Shown: positions 8,168 through 17,191, counted from the first letter of the stretch. The stretch: 64,000 nucleotides of DNA from Salipiger mangrovisoli (GCF_015223355.1 NZ_JADFFK010000013.1:1-64000), one strand, 5' to 3'. Program-made: numbers and translations. The notes: generated by a model from the sequence alone, not told the origin.

Positions 8168-10082
8168 ACATCGGCCCGCCCTTCCAGCGCGGAAAGCCGT
8201 AGCCGTGAACCTCGACAAGATCGATGTCCTCGGGGCGCTGCGCGATGCCTTCCTCGAGGATCGCCGCCCCTTCGGCGGCCATGGCCGCCACGAGATGCGC
8301 CGCGATCTCGGGGCGGGGCAGCTCCCGTGCGTCGACGATGCGCGCGGCCAGCAGCTCGGCCACCTGCGGCGAGGGTAGCGCCGCCCGGTCGCCTTCGGCG
8401 TAGTCGTACCAGCCGCCGCCGGTCTTCTGCCCCTTGCGCCCAGCCCGCACGAGGATGTCGCCCAGCGTCTCGGGCACGTGCTGACCCTCGGCCCGCGCGC
8501 CCTCGCGTTGCAGGAAGGCGATGTCGAGCCCGCCCAGATCCTGCGCCTCGAACGGACCCATGCGGAACCCGTACCCGCGCATCGCGGCGTCGATCTCGGA
8601 GATCGCGACACCCTGCGTGACCAGCACCTCGGCCTCGGCGCGGTAGCGCTTGAGGATGCGGTTGCCGATGAAGCCCTCGCAGATGCCCGCCTGAACCGGC
8701 ATCTTGTTCAGCGCCCGCGCCAGCGCGAAGCCCGTGGCCAGCACCTCGGGCGCGGTCTCGGGCGTCGGCACGATCTCGAGCAGCTTCATGATGTGGGCGG
8801 GGCTGAAGAAGTGCAGCCCGATGAACCGCTCGGGGTTCGGCAGGCCCTCGGCGATGGCGCGCGGATCGAGGTAGGACGTGTTGGTCGCCAGCACCGCGTC
8901 GGGGCGGCAGACGCGACCCAGCTCGGCGAAGACCGCACGCTTGACGCCGATCTCCTCGAAGACCGCCTCGATGACGAGGTCGGCCTGCGCCAGATCGGCA
9001 TAGTCGGTGCTGCCGCGCACGCCCGCCATGCGCTCGGCCCGGCCCTTTTCGGTGAGCTTGCCGCGCTTCACCGCACCGTCAAAGATCTTTGCCACGTTGT
9101 CGAGGCCCCGCGCCACCGCCTCGGCGTCGCGCTCGATGAGGATGATTTCCATCCCCGCCTCGCGGCAGGCACCGGCAATGCCCGCGCCCATGGTGCCGCC
9201 GCCGATGACGCCGACGAGCTTGACCGGGCGGGGATCGATGCCCTTGAGTGCCGCGGGTTTCGGCGCGGCACGCTCGGCGAAGAAGACATGGCGCAGCGCG
9301 GCCGCCTCGTCCGAGGCGCGCAGGTCGAGGAAGGTCTCGCGCTCGTGCGCCATGGCAGCGGCAAAGCTGGTCTCTGTGGCAAAGCGGATGCTGTCCAGCG
9401 CGCGCAACGGGGCCTTGTGCCCGGCTCGGGCGGCTGCCTTGCGCGCGGCTTGCCAGAAATCGTCGGGCATCGGCTGAAGCGGACGCTTCGAGACAGGTAG
9501 GGGCATCTCGGCGGCAAGCGAAGCGCGGGCGAACTCCACCGCAGCAGTCTCGAGATCGCCGCTCACCACCGCGTCGATCAACCCGGCATCCAGCGCCTTG
9601 GCGGCGGCCAGCGGCTTGCCGGAGGTCACCAGCTCGACCGCTGCCTCGACGCCCGCAAGCCGCGGCGTGCGCACCGTGCCGGAGGCGCCGGGGATGACGC
9701 CCAGCGTGACCTCGGGCAGACCGACACGGGCGCTCTCTACGGCGACGCGGAAGCGGCAGCCCATGGCAATCTCGAAACCGCCGCCGAGCGCCGCCCCATG
9801 GATCGCCGCAACCCAGGGCTTCTCCGCCGCCTCGATCCTGTCCACCACATCGGGCAGATGCGGCTCGACCGGCGGCTGGCCGAACTCACGCACATCGGCC
9901 CCTGCAAGAAAGGTTCGCCCGGCGCAGACCAGCACCACGGCGCGCACCTCGGGGTCTTCATCCAGCCGCTCGGCCAGATCGTAGAGCCCCTTGCGCACGG
10001 CCTCGGAGATGGCATTCACCGGCGGGTTGTCGAGGGTGACGACAGCGATCTCGCCGTCGCGGCGGACAGTCAGAAGGGTCAT
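8151..10082 (-). CDS. fused enoyl-CoA hydratase / 3-hydroxyacyl-CoA dehydrogenase (FadJ-like; likely PaaF+PaaH role)
   Basis: The 643-residue bifunctional enzyme has an N-terminal crotonase domain (residues 1-190). Both catalytic glutamates appear to be kept (GGGFEIAMGC near 104 and LPEVTLGVIPGASG near 124), with an oxyanion segment GRTFLAGADV. The 3-hydroxyacyl-CoA dehydrogenase part has an NAD motif VGVIGGGTMGAGIAG (about 290-304) and the catalytic His segment GLHFFSPAH (about 422-430). A C-terminal helical domain follows. It closes the operon that starts with paaN. No separate paaF or paaH gene is visible in the window, so this fusion is a good candidate for hydration and oxidation of 2,3-dehydroadipyl-CoA. 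That role is inference; the domain call is firm. Confidence 0.9.
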   Translation of the reverse strand: MTLLTVRRDGEIAVVTLDNPPVNAISEAVRKGLYDLAERLDEDPEVRAVVLVCAGRTFLAGADVREFGQPPVEPHLPDVVDRIEAAEKPWVAAIHGAALGGGFEIAMGCRFRVAVESARVGLPEVTLGVIPGASGTVRTPRLAGVEAAVELVTSGKPLAAAKALDAGLIDAVVSGDLETAAVEFARASLAAEMPLPVSKRPLQPMPDDFWQAARKAAARAGHKAPLRALDSIRFATETSFAAAMAHERETFLDLRASDEAAALRHVFFAERAAPKPAALKGIDPRPVKLVGVIGGGTMGAGIAGACREAGMEIILIERDAEAVARGLDNVAKIFDGAVKRGKLTEKGRAERMAGVRGSTDYADLAQADLVIEAVFEEIGVKRAVFAELGRVCRPDAVLATNTSYLDPRAIAEGLPNPERFIGLHFFSPAHIMKLLEIVPTPETAPEVLATGFALARALNKMPVQAGICEGFIGNRILKRYRAEAEVLVTQGVAISEIDAAMRGYGFRMGPFEAQDLGGLDIAFLQREGARAEGQHVPETLGDILVRAGRKGQKTGGGWYDYAEGDRAALPSPQVAELLAARIVDARELPRPEIAAHLVAAMAAEGAAILEEGIAQRPEDIDLVEVHGYGFPRWKGGPMFASRG

Positions 10083-10085
10083 GGT

Positions 10086-10787
10086 TCAGAGTCCCAGATA
10101 GGCTTCACGGATGCGCGGATCGGCGATGAGTTCAGCGGCGGCACCGGTCATGGTGATCCGCCCGGTTTCCATCACGTAGCCGCGGTCGGCGATCTTGAGC
10201 GCACCATAGGCGTTCTGCTCGACCAGCAGCACCGTCACGTCGCGCTCCTTGAGCGATTTCACCACCTCGAAGATCTGCGCCACCAGCAGCGGTGCCAGAC
10301 CCATCGAGGGCTCGTCGAGCAGCAGGCAATGCGGCCGCCCCATCAGCGCGCGGGCAATGGCCAGCATCTGCTGCTGCCCGCCCGAGAGCCCGCCCGCCGC
10401 GAGGTTGCGCTTTTCCTTGAGGATCGGGAACATGCCGAAGGCGTCGGCCATGTCGCGATCCACCCGTTCGTCGGTGAACAGGAAGGCGCCGAGACGCAGG
10501 TTTTCCTCGACCGTGAGGTTGGTGAAGATCTGCCGCCCCTCGGGCGATTGTGCCAGCCCGCGTTTCAGCCGCTTGTGGGCGGGCACCGAGGCGAAGCTCT
10601 CGCCGCGGAACACGATGCTGCCGTCGCTCACTGGCTGGGTGCCCGAGAGGCACTTCAGCAGCGTGGTCTTGCCCGCGCCGTTGGCGCCCACCACGGTCAC
10701 GATCTCGCCCGAGCTGACCTCGAGGTCGAGCCCGTGTAGCACCTCGATGCGCCCGTAGCGCGAGCGCAGCCCCTCAACCGTCAGCAT
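10086..10787 (-). CDS. branched-chain/aromatic-acid type ABC transporter ATPase, LivF family
   Basis: The 233-residue ATPase is of the short LivF type: Walker A (GANGAGKTT), signature LSGGQQQMLAIARALMG, Walker B (CLLLDEPSMGLAP) and switch His replaced by Gln in LLVEQN, as is usual for this family. It pairs with the LivG-like ATPase whose gene overlaps it by 14 bases. The context (paaN upstream, CoA-ester enzyme downstream) suggests uptake of phenylacetate or a related aryl acid rather than leucine. Confidence 0.9.
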   Translation of the reverse strand: MLTVEGLRSRYGRIEVLHGLDLEVSSGEIVTVVGANGAGKTTLLKCLSGTQPVSDGSIVFRGESFASVPAHKRLKRGLAQSPEGRQIFTNLTVEENLRLGAFLFTDERVDRDMADAFGMFPILKEKRNLAAGGLSGGQQQMLAIARALMGRPHCLLLDEPSMGLAPLLVAQIFEVVKSLKERDVTVLLVEQNAYGALKIADRGYVMETGRITMTGAAAELIADPRIREAYLGL

Positions 10788-11559
10788 GGGCGGGCTCCTC
10801 CTCTTCGGTGCCGAGATAGGCGGCGATCACCGCCGGGTCGCGCGAGACGGTGGCCGGGTCGCCCTCGGCGATCTTCTCGCCATGGTCCAGCACGACGATG
10901 TGGTTGGAGATGCGCATCACCAGCTTCATGTCATGCTCGACAAGCAGGATGGCGATGCCCGAGGCGGCAAGCTCGGCGATCAGGTGGTCGATCTCCTCGG
11001 TCTCGACGGCGTTGCAGCCGGCGGCGGGTTCATCGAGCAGCAGGATCTTCGGGTTCAGCGCCAGCGCGCGGGCGATCTCCAGCCGCTTGAGCGCGCCGTA
11101 GCTGAGGTTGCCCGCCACCTGCTCGGCGGCCTTGTCGAGCCGCACCCGTTCCAGCAGCTTGCGCGCCCCCTGCCGCGCCTCGGCGGCGCGGCGGCGCATC
11201 CCCGGCAGCGACAGCAGGTCGGCCCAGACCGAGCCGCGCTCGGACAGGTGATAGCCCGCCAGCACGTTGTCGAGCACCGTCAACTCCTGGAAGATCTGCA
11301 GGTTCTGGAAGGTGCGCGACAGGCCCATCTCGGCCAGCCGGTTGGGGGCAATTCCCGTCACCTCGGTGCCGTTCAGCGAGACCGAGCCGCGACCGGGCTG
11401 GTAGACGCCCGAGATCATGTTGAAGAGCGTGGTCTTGCCCGCGCCGTTCGGCCCGATGACCGAGACGATCTCGCCCGGCGAGACCTTGAAGCTCACGTCG
11501 TTGACCGCCTTCAGCCCGCCGAAGCTGATGCCGAGGCCCTGTACATCCAGAAGGCTCAT
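10774..11559 (-). CDS. branched-chain/aromatic-acid type ABC transporter ATPase, LivG family
   Basis: The 261-residue ATPase has Walker A (GPNGAGKTT), signature LSYGALKRLEIARALA, Walker B (ILLLDEPAAGCN) and LLVEHD, all standard for LivG. The ATG at 11559 is chosen because it overlaps the livM-like stop (ATGA) and has GGGAGG upstream; a longer in-frame extension would lie inside the permease gene. It forms the ATPase heterodimer with the LivF-like protein. Confidence 0.9.
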   Translation of the reverse strand: MSLLDVQGLGISFGGLKAVNDVSFKVSPGEIVSVIGPNGAGKTTLFNMISGVYQPGRGSVSLNGTEVTGIAPNRLAEMGLSRTFQNLQIFQELTVLDNVLAGYHLSERGSVWADLLSLPGMRRRAAEARQGARKLLERVRLDKAAEQVAGNLSYGALKRLEIARALALNPKILLLDEPAAGCNAVETEEIDHLIAELAASGIAILLVEHDMKLVMRISNHIVVLDHGEKIAEGDPATVSRDPAVIAAYLGTEEEEPAHADG

Positions 11560-12512
11560 TCGTCCCTCCCCTTCAGGCGCCGCGCGATCGAGGGCAGGAG
11601 CCCCTGCGGCAGGAAGATCATCACCAGCACCATCACGAGACCCAGCACCAGTTGCTCGTATTCGGCGAAGACCGTCAGCACCTGCGGCAGCAGCGTCAGG
11701 ATCGCCGCGCCGAAGGTCGCGCCCAGCACCGAGCCGACACCGCCGAGCACCGCCATGGTGACCATCTCGACCGAGTGCATGAAGCCCGCCACATCCGGCG
11801 TGATGAAGCCGTTCTGGAGCGCCAAGAGCGAGCCCGCGACCGAGGCGTAGACCGCCGAGATCACGAAGGCGCGCAGCTTCTGGCGCGGCACGTCGACGCC
11901 GACCGTGGCGGCAGCCACTTCCGAGCCGTGCAGCGCCCGCATCGCCCGGCCCGAGGGGCTGTCGAAGAGGTTGAGCGCCAGCCACGCGCCGACCAGCAGC
12001 ACCACGCCGCAGAGCATGTACCAGAACTCGCCGCCCGAAAGCTTCCAGCCCATGTCGCGCAGGACGTCACGCAGCCCGAGGTCGGCGACGTTCATCCCGT
12101 CAGGACCCCCGGTCAGCGCGCGCTCGTTGGTCAGCACCATCGATACGAGGATGCCGAAGCCGAGCGTGGCGACGCCCAGATAGTAACCCTTGAGCCGCAG
12201 GATCGGCTTGCCGATCAGCGCCGCCATGACGCCCGAGACCACCGCGCCAAGCACGACCGCCAGCGCCGGGTGCAGGCCGAGGTGTTCGGGCGCCAGCGCG
12301 CAGGCATAGGCCCCGATCCCGGCAAAACCGGCGTGGCCAAGGCTGATCTGCCCGGCGTAGCCGATCAGGATCACCAGACCCACCACCGAGAGCGCATTGA
12401 CGAAGATCAGCGCACCGACGCGGTAGTAGTAGCCCGAGGGAAAGAACAGCGGCAGCAGCGCGATGAGCAGTGCCAGCACACCGAGCGAAATCCATTTGTT
12501 GCGGCCGGTCAT
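11556..12512 (-). CDS. branched-chain/aromatic-acid type ABC transporter permease, LivM family
   Basis: The 318-residue inner-membrane protein has many hydrophobic helices and the LivM/LivH hallmark segment GYAGQISLGHAGFAGIGAYA. A second conserved region is SEVAAATVGVDVPRQKLRAFVISA, which contacts the ATPase. The ATG at 12512 follows a GTG at 12515, and either could start translation. The start overlaps the livH-like stop. It pairs with the LivH-like permease. Confidence 0.9.
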   Translation of the reverse strand: MTGRNKWISLGVLALLIALLPLFFPSGYYYRVGALIFVNALSVVGLVILIGYAGQISLGHAGFAGIGAYACALAPEHLGLHPALAVVLGAVVSGVMAALIGKPILRLKGYYLGVATLGFGILVSMVLTNERALTGGPDGMNVADLGLRDVLRDMGWKLSGGEFWYMLCGVVLLVGAWLALNLFDSPSGRAMRALHGSEVAAATVGVDVPRQKLRAFVISAVYASVAGSLLALQNGFITPDVAGFMHSVEMVTMAVLGGVGSVLGATFGAAILTLLPQVLTVFAEYEQLVLGLVMVLVMIFLPQGLLPSIARRLKGRDE

Positions 12513-13384
12513 CACACGCGCTCCGTCGATTTGCGGCCGAACAGGCCCTGCGGCATCACGAAGAGCACGGCGAGGATGACGATGAAGGCCACCGCCTCCT
12601 TGTATTGCGAACTGAGATAGCCCGCGGTCAGCGCCTCGAAGCAGCCGAGCAGCAGCCCGCCCACCAGCGCGCCCTTGGGATTTCCCATGCCACCCAGCAT
12701 GGCGGCGGCAAAGCCCTTGAGCGCCAGCGCGACGCCGACGTCATAGCCGACCAGCGTGATCGGGGTGACCAGCACGCCCGCGAAGGCACCGATGGCGGCC
12801 GAAAGCCCGAAGGACAGGGTCATCACCCAGCCGGTGTTGATCCCGACAAGCTGCGCCGCGACGCGGTTGTTGGCCGTGGCCAGCACTGCCTTGCCGGTCA
12901 GCGTGCGGGTAAAGAAGATCCAGAGGCCCACGAAGACCGCCAGCGCGCCGCCGATCACCCAGAGGCTCTGCGGCAGGATCGTCGCGCCGAGCACGTGGAT
13001 CGGATCATCGCCCGAGAAGGACGGGAAGCGGTGCAGCTGCTTGTCGAAGATCAGCTGCGTCGCGCCGCGGATCACGATCGAGGCGCCGATGGTGATGATG
13101 ATCAGCGAGACCACGGGCGCGCCGCGTGCCGGCTCGATCGCCAGTTTGTTCAGCGCCACGCCGATCGCCGAGGTGACGAGGATGGCGACCAAGGCGGCGA
13201 GCGGCAGCGGCAGCCCGGCCTCGAAGGTGAAGACGGTGATCATCCCGCCCAGCATGACGAATTCGCCCTGGGCGAAGTTCACCACGTCCGAGGCGTTGTA
13301 GATGATGGTGAATCCCAGCGCCACGAGCGCGTAGACGGCGCCCACGGTCAGACCGGAGAACAGGAATTGCAGCAGGGCGTCCAT
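12512..13384 (-). CDS. branched-chain/aromatic-acid type ABC transporter permease, LivH family
   Basis: The 290-residue inner-membrane permease starts MDALLQFLFSGLTVGAVYAL and contains the LivH signature DVVNFAQGEFVMLGGM. The ATG at 13384 matches family length; the upstream in-frame extension includes part of the intergenic hairpin and is rejected. It lies downstream of the binding-protein gene, separated by a gap that contains a 10-bp stem-loop. Confidence 0.9.
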   Translation of the reverse strand: MDALLQFLFSGLTVGAVYALVALGFTIIYNASDVVNFAQGEFVMLGGMITVFTFEAGLPLPLAALVAILVTSAIGVALNKLAIEPARGAPVVSLIIITIGASIVIRGATQLIFDKQLHRFPSFSGDDPIHVLGATILPQSLWVIGGALAVFVGLWIFFTRTLTGKAVLATANNRVAAQLVGINTGWVMTLSFGLSAAIGAFAGVLVTPITLVGYDVGVALALKGFAAAMLGGMGNPKGALVGGLLLGCFEALTAGYLSSQYKEAVAFIVILAVLFVMPQGLFGRKSTERV

Positions 13385-13417
13385 CGGGGCTCCCAAGGCT
13401 TTGGCGGATGGGGGTGC

Positions 13418-13442
13418 GGCTCCGGGCACAGGGCCCGGAGCC
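13418..13442 (-). promoter_or_regulatory. 10-bp stem-loop between the SBP and livH-like genes
   Basis: GGCTCCGGGC (13418-13427) pairs with GCCCGGAGCC (13433-13442) around a 5-base loop. It lies directly after the SBP stop and before the permease gene. It probably stabilises the SBP mRNA or lowers downstream expression. Confidence 0.55.
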
Positions 13443-13450
13443 GGAGCGGG

Positions 13451-14599
13451 TTACTCGACGGGAAGCCAGTCGCCGTCCTTGATCTCCAGCATCCGGAAGG
13501 CGCTGAGATCGAGGCCGAGGTGATCCTCGGGCGAGAAGCTGTAGGTGCCGGTGGTGCCGACAAGACCGCTGGTCGCTTCCAACGCGTCGCGGATCGCCTG
13601 CGGATCCTCGCTGTCACCGGCGCGGGTGATGGCATCGACGATCAGCGCGAAGGCGTCATGCGCGTAGCCGCCGAAGGTCGAGACGTCCTGGTCGTACTTG
13701 GCCTTGTAGGCCTCGGTGTAGGCGGTCACGACCTGGTATTGCGCATCGTCCTCGGCCAGCTTGTCGGCGATCAGCAGCGCGGTGCCCGGCAGCCGCAGGC
13801 CCTCGGCGGCCTCTGCCCCCGCGAGCTCGATGAACGCATCCGAGGCAACCCCGTGGCTCTGGTAGAGCGGGATCTCGAAGCCGAGCTGTGCGACGTTGCG
13901 GGTGACGATCGCCGGGCCCTGGCCGAAGCCCGGGTTCAGCACCGCCTGCACGCCCTCGGTGTTGCGGATGCGGGTCAGCTGCGGGGTCATGTCGGCGTCC
14001 TGCGGACCGTAGGTCTCGTCGGCGAGGATCTCGATGCCGTGGTCGCCCGCGACCTCCTTGCACTGCGCCTGCATCGAGGCGCCGAAGCCATCGGTACCCG
14101 AGATCATGCCGATCTTGGTGATGCCCTGCGCCTGCATATCGGTGAAGATCTTCTCGCAGGCCATGCGGTCGGTGTGCGGCGTCTTGAAGACATTCGCCCG
14201 CACCGGGTCGACGATCGAGATCGCGCCGGCGAGCGAGATGAAGGGGATGCCCTCGTCCTCGGCGACCGACAGGATCGACATGGTGGTGCCGGTGGTGGAA
14301 CCGCCGAGGATCGCCACAACCTCGTCATCCTCGACGAGGCGGGTGGCGAAAGTGCGCGCCTTGTTGGGATCGCCGCCGTCGTCGTAGAGCGTCAGGGCGA
14401 TTTCCTCGCCGTTGATCCCGCCCGCCTCGTTCAGCTGCTCGACCAGCATCTCGATGGTCTTCGCCTCGGGGTCGCCGAGGAAGGCCGCGGGGCCGGTGGC
14501 GGAAACGCTGACGCCGAGGCGGATCTCGGCCTGCGCGGCGCCGCTGAGGACGCCGAGCGCGGCGAGGGTGGCAAGCGCGGTGGTGGTCTTGGACATCAT
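13451..14599 (-). CDS. ABC transporter substrate-binding protein, LivK/Leu-Ile-Val-binding type
   Basis: The 382-residue periplasmic protein has a signal peptide (MMSKTTTALATLAALGVLSG then AAQA). A peripla_BP_6 fold follows: EIRLGVSVSATGPAAFLGD, GGINGEEIALTLYDDGGDP, LGGSTTGTTMS. It would bind the imported acid outside the inner membrane. The start has a strong Shine-Dalgarno (GGGAGGAG). It follows paaN after 50 bases and precedes the permease and ATPase genes. The operon context points to phenylacetate or another aryl carboxylate as ligand; sequence alone cannot separate this from a branched-chain amino acid. Confidence 0.9.
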   Translation of the reverse strand: MMSKTTTALATLAALGVLSGAAQAEIRLGVSVSATGPAAFLGDPEAKTIEMLVEQLNEAGGINGEEIALTLYDDGGDPNKARTFATRLVEDDEVVAILGGSTTGTTMSILSVAEDEGIPFISLAGAISIVDPVRANVFKTPHTDRMACEKIFTDMQAQGITKIGMISGTDGFGASMQAQCKEVAGDHGIEILADETYGPQDADMTPQLTRIRNTEGVQAVLNPGFGQGPAIVTRNVAQLGFEIPLYQSHGVASDAFIELAGAEAAEGLRLPGTALLIADKLAEDDAQYQVVTAYTEAYKAKYDQDVSTFGGYAHDAFALIVDAITRAGDSEDPQAIRDALEATSGLVGTTGTYSFSPEDHLGLDLSAFRMLEIKDGDWLPVE

Positions 14600-14649
14600 G
14601 GTAACTCCTCCCAGATTGGTGTCCGTCGATGTTCTTGTGCCGGGTCCGT

Positions 14650-16296
14650 TCAGGCCGCCTTGGGCCAGCGGATCATCACGCGCCGGAAGCGGGGCGCGAC
14701 GAAGGCGGCATCGGTCAGGCTGGCATTGCCTGCCGGGTTCGCCCCGGTGACGTGGAAGTCGGAGAAGGCCGCCGACTGGTTCACGTAGATGTTGCCGGTG
14801 AGGTTCACCGAAAGGTTCACCCCCGCCTGCGCGAAGGCCTTCGCCGCGCGGGCGACGAGCCCGTCGTCGGTCGCATAGAGTGCAGCGGTGATTGCGCCCT
14901 TGGTCCGGGCGATCGCGGCGGCGCGGGCTATGGCGTCCTCGGCGCTGTCGCAGGGCACGAGGAACGAGACCGGGCCGAAGCACTCCTCGTTCTGCGGGCC
15001 GTCGGCACCCTCGACTGCCACCATCAGCGGCGTGGCGCTGCGGCCGTGGCCGGTCTCGGCGCTGTCGCGGATCACCCGGCCAGCTGCGCGCGCGGCCTCG
15101 ATGCGGTCCAGCGTCGCGGGATTGACGATGGTGCCGCAGACCCCTGCCGCGCGGGCCGGGTCGGAAAGCAGCGCGTCGATCGCGTCCTTCAGCCCCTCGG
15201 CCACCTCGTCGAAGCTCTTGTGCCCCTCGTCGGTCTCGATCCCGCCGCGCGGGATGTAGAGGTTCTGCGGCGAGGTGCACATCTGCCCCGAGTAGAGCGA
15301 CAGCGAGAAGGCGAGGTTGGCGCACATCCCGGCGAAATCACCGGTGCCGGTGATGGTGACCGAGTTCACCCCGGCCTCCTCGGTGAACACCAGCGCGCGG
15401 CTCTGCGCACGGATCCAGTCGGCAAAGGCGGTGGAGCCGGTGTAGTCGACCAGCGCCACCTTCTCATGCGTCACGAGGTCCTTGGTGATCTCTGCCCCCG
15501 GCGCATCGGCGGCCAGCAGCACCGCGTCCTGCGGCAGACCGGCCTCGGCGAAGACCTCGCGCAGCACACGCACGGTCAGCGCCAGCGGCAGGATGGCGCG
15601 CGGGTGCGGCTTGACGATCACCGGGTTGCCGGTGGCAAGGCTGGCGAAGATCCCCGGATAGCCGTTCCACGTCGGGAAGGTGTTGCAGCCCACGGTCAGC
15701 GCGACGCCGCGCGGCACCAGCTCCCAGTGCTTCTCGATCACCAGCGGTGCGTGCTTGCCCTGCGGCTTTTCCCAGACCGCGTCGCGGGCGCTGCGGGTCA
15801 GCTCGGCATGGGCCATGGCCAGCGCTTCCAGCCCGCGGTCCTGCGCATGCGGACCGCCCGCCTGGAAGGCCATGGCAAAGGCTTGACCCGTGGTGTGCAT
15901 GGTGGCGTGGCCGAGCAGGAAGCTCATCCTGTTGAGCCGCACCAGCGCTTCCAGCAGCGCGCCCGTACGCGCCTCGACCGGAGCCTCGGCAAACGCGGGC
16001 GCGGTCGCCTCGGCAGCGGCAATCAGCGTCTCGGGCGCCGCCGCGGGATAGGTGATGCCAAGCTCGGGCCCCCAGGGCGAGACCTCGGAGCCGACGCGCC
16101 CTTCCTCGGGGTGACCCGGCAGGTCGAAGGCGGTGCCCAGCAGGGCAGCATAGGACGATTCGCCCTCTTCCTTCGCGGTCTCGCCATAGATCTTCCCGCT
16201 TGGAACCTCGGGAAACGGGGTCCAGAACTCGCGCGTTTCCAGTGCCTTCAGGGCACGCTCCAGTAGCGGTTTATGGCGGGTGAACAGGTCTGTCAT
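14650..16296 (-). CDS. paaN: phenylacetic acid degradation protein PaaN (aldehyde dehydrogenase family)
   Basis: The 548-residue protein is an aldehyde dehydrogenase-superfamily member of the stand-alone PaaN type. It has an ALDH core with LASLATGNPVIVKPHPRAILP, a glutamate segment ALVFTEEAGVNSVTITG and the likely catalytic cysteine in SLYSGQMCTSPQN. It lacks the C-terminal MaoC hydratase domain of PaaZ. It should oxidise the aldehyde formed on ring opening of oxepin-CoA, or a related semialdehyde-CoA. I chose the ATG at 16296 (GGGAGGAGCC upstream) over an in-frame TTG 12 bases earlier. It is divergent from paaG across a 97-base region with the TetR-type palindrome. The window also encodes a complete PaaZ. 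Confidence 0.85.
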   Translation of the reverse strand: MTDLFTRHKPLLERALKALETREFWTPFPEVPSGKIYGETAKEEGESSYAALLGTAFDLPGHPEEGRVGSEVSPWGPELGITYPAAAPETLIAAAEATAPAFAEAPVEARTGALLEALVRLNRMSFLLGHATMHTTGQAFAMAFQAGGPHAQDRGLEALAMAHAELTRSARDAVWEKPQGKHAPLVIEKHWELVPRGVALTVGCNTFPTWNGYPGIFASLATGNPVIVKPHPRAILPLALTVRVLREVFAEAGLPQDAVLLAADAPGAEITKDLVTHEKVALVDYTGSTAFADWIRAQSRALVFTEEAGVNSVTITGTGDFAGMCANLAFSLSLYSGQMCTSPQNLYIPRGGIETDEGHKSFDEVAEGLKDAIDALLSDPARAAGVCGTIVNPATLDRIEAARAAGRVIRDSAETGHGRSATPLMVAVEGADGPQNEECFGPVSFLVPCDSAEDAIARAAAIARTKGAITAALYATDDGLVARAAKAFAQAGVNLSVNLTGNIYVNQSAAFSDFHVTGANPAGNASLTDAAFVAPRFRRVMIRWPKAA

Positions 16297-16326
16297 GGCT
16301 CCTCCCAAAGCTTGACCAGTATCATT

Positions 16327-16338
16327 GACCGTCCGGTC
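16327..16338. promoter_or_regulatory. TetR-type operator palindrome GACCGTCCGGTC (paaN/paaG intergenic)
   Basis: The sequence reads GACCG-TC-CGGTC. The same GACCGnnCGGTC pattern recurs at 28203-28214 upstream of paaJ. It lies between the divergent starts of paaN (16296) and paaG (16394), so one repressor could control both directions. The likely binder is the TetR protein encoded at 19068-19667. Confidence 0.65.
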
Positions 16339-16393
16339 GGTTTATGCAACAGTTATTCTCACAGGCCCCGTGGAGGGGGGCTGGGAGGATCAC

Positions 16394-17188
16394 ATGACGA
16401 CATCGCAAACCGTGCTGGCGGAGCTGGACTCCGGCGTTCTGAAGCTGACGCTCAACCGCCCGGAAAAGCTCAACTCCTTTAACGAGGAGATGCATCTCGC
16501 GCTGCGCGCCCAAGTCCAGCGCGCGCATGACGAAGACGCGATTCGCGCCGTGCTGCTCACCGGCGCCGGGCGCGGCTTCTGCGCCGGGCAGGACCTCGGC
16601 GACCGCGACCCGCGCAAGGGTGGGCCTAAGCCGGACCTTGGCCACACCATCGAGACCTTCTACAATCCCACCCTCCGCCTGATCCGCGCGCTGGAAAAGC
16701 CGGTGATCTGCGCCGTCAACGGCGTGGCAGCGGGGGCCGGGGCCAACATCGCCTTTGCCTGCGACATCGTGCTGGCGGCGAAATCGGCGAAGTTCATCCA
16801 GGCCTTCTCGAAGATCGGCCTCATTCCGGACGCCGGCGGCAGCTGGTCGCTCACCCGCATCCTCGGCGAGCCGCGCGCCAAGGCGCTGACCCTGACCGCC
16901 GAGCCGCTGATGGCCGAGACTGCCGCCGACTGGGGGCTGATCTGGAAGGCGCTGGACGACGAGGCGCTCATCCCCGAGGCCGAGGCACTGGCCGCAAAGC
17001 TCGCCGCAGGTCCGACGCTGGGGCTGGGACTGACCAAGCGCCTCATCCACGAGGCCGCGACGAATGATCTCGACACGCATCTCGACCGCGAGCGAGACTG
17101 CCAGCGCGAGGCGGGCCGCTCCGACGACTACGCCGAGGGCGTGACCGCCTTCCTCGAGAAACGTCCCGCCAGCTTTCGGGGGAAGTGA
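16394..17188 (+). CDS. paaG: 2-(1,2-epoxy-1,2-dihydrophenyl)acetyl-CoA isomerase
   Basis: The 264-residue crotonase-family enzyme resembles PaaG. It has the oxyanion-hole region GRGFCAGQDLGDR. In place of the first hydratase glutamate it has AGAGANIAFAC. The single catalytic aspartate sits in GLIPDAGGSWSL, the pattern of PaaG isomerases rather than hydratases. It converts ring-1,2-epoxyphenylacetyl-CoA to the seven-membered oxepin-CoA. The ATG at 16394 follows GGGAGG; the longer reading frame runs through the operator and is rejected. It is first gene of paaG-paaI-paaK-tetR. Confidence 0.9.
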   Translation: MTTSQTVLAELDSGVLKLTLNRPEKLNSFNEEMHLALRAQVQRAHDEDAIRAVLLTGAGRGFCAGQDLGDRDPRKGGPKPDLGHTIETFYNPTLRLIRALEKPVICAVNGVAAGAGANIAFACDIVLAAKSAKFIQAFSKIGLIPDAGGSWSLTRILGEPRAKALTLTAEPLMAETAADWGLIWKALDDEALIPEAEALAAKLAAGPTLGLGLTKRLIHEAATNDLDTHLDRERDCQREAGRSDDYAEGVTAFLEKRPASFRGK

Positions 17189-17191
17189 GCC

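Noticed and set aside
12470-14788. A 772-codon plus-strand open frame opposite livH and the binding-protein gene
   Set aside because: Composition is typical of an antisense shadow; the minus-strand genes have full family motifs and ribosome-binding sites.
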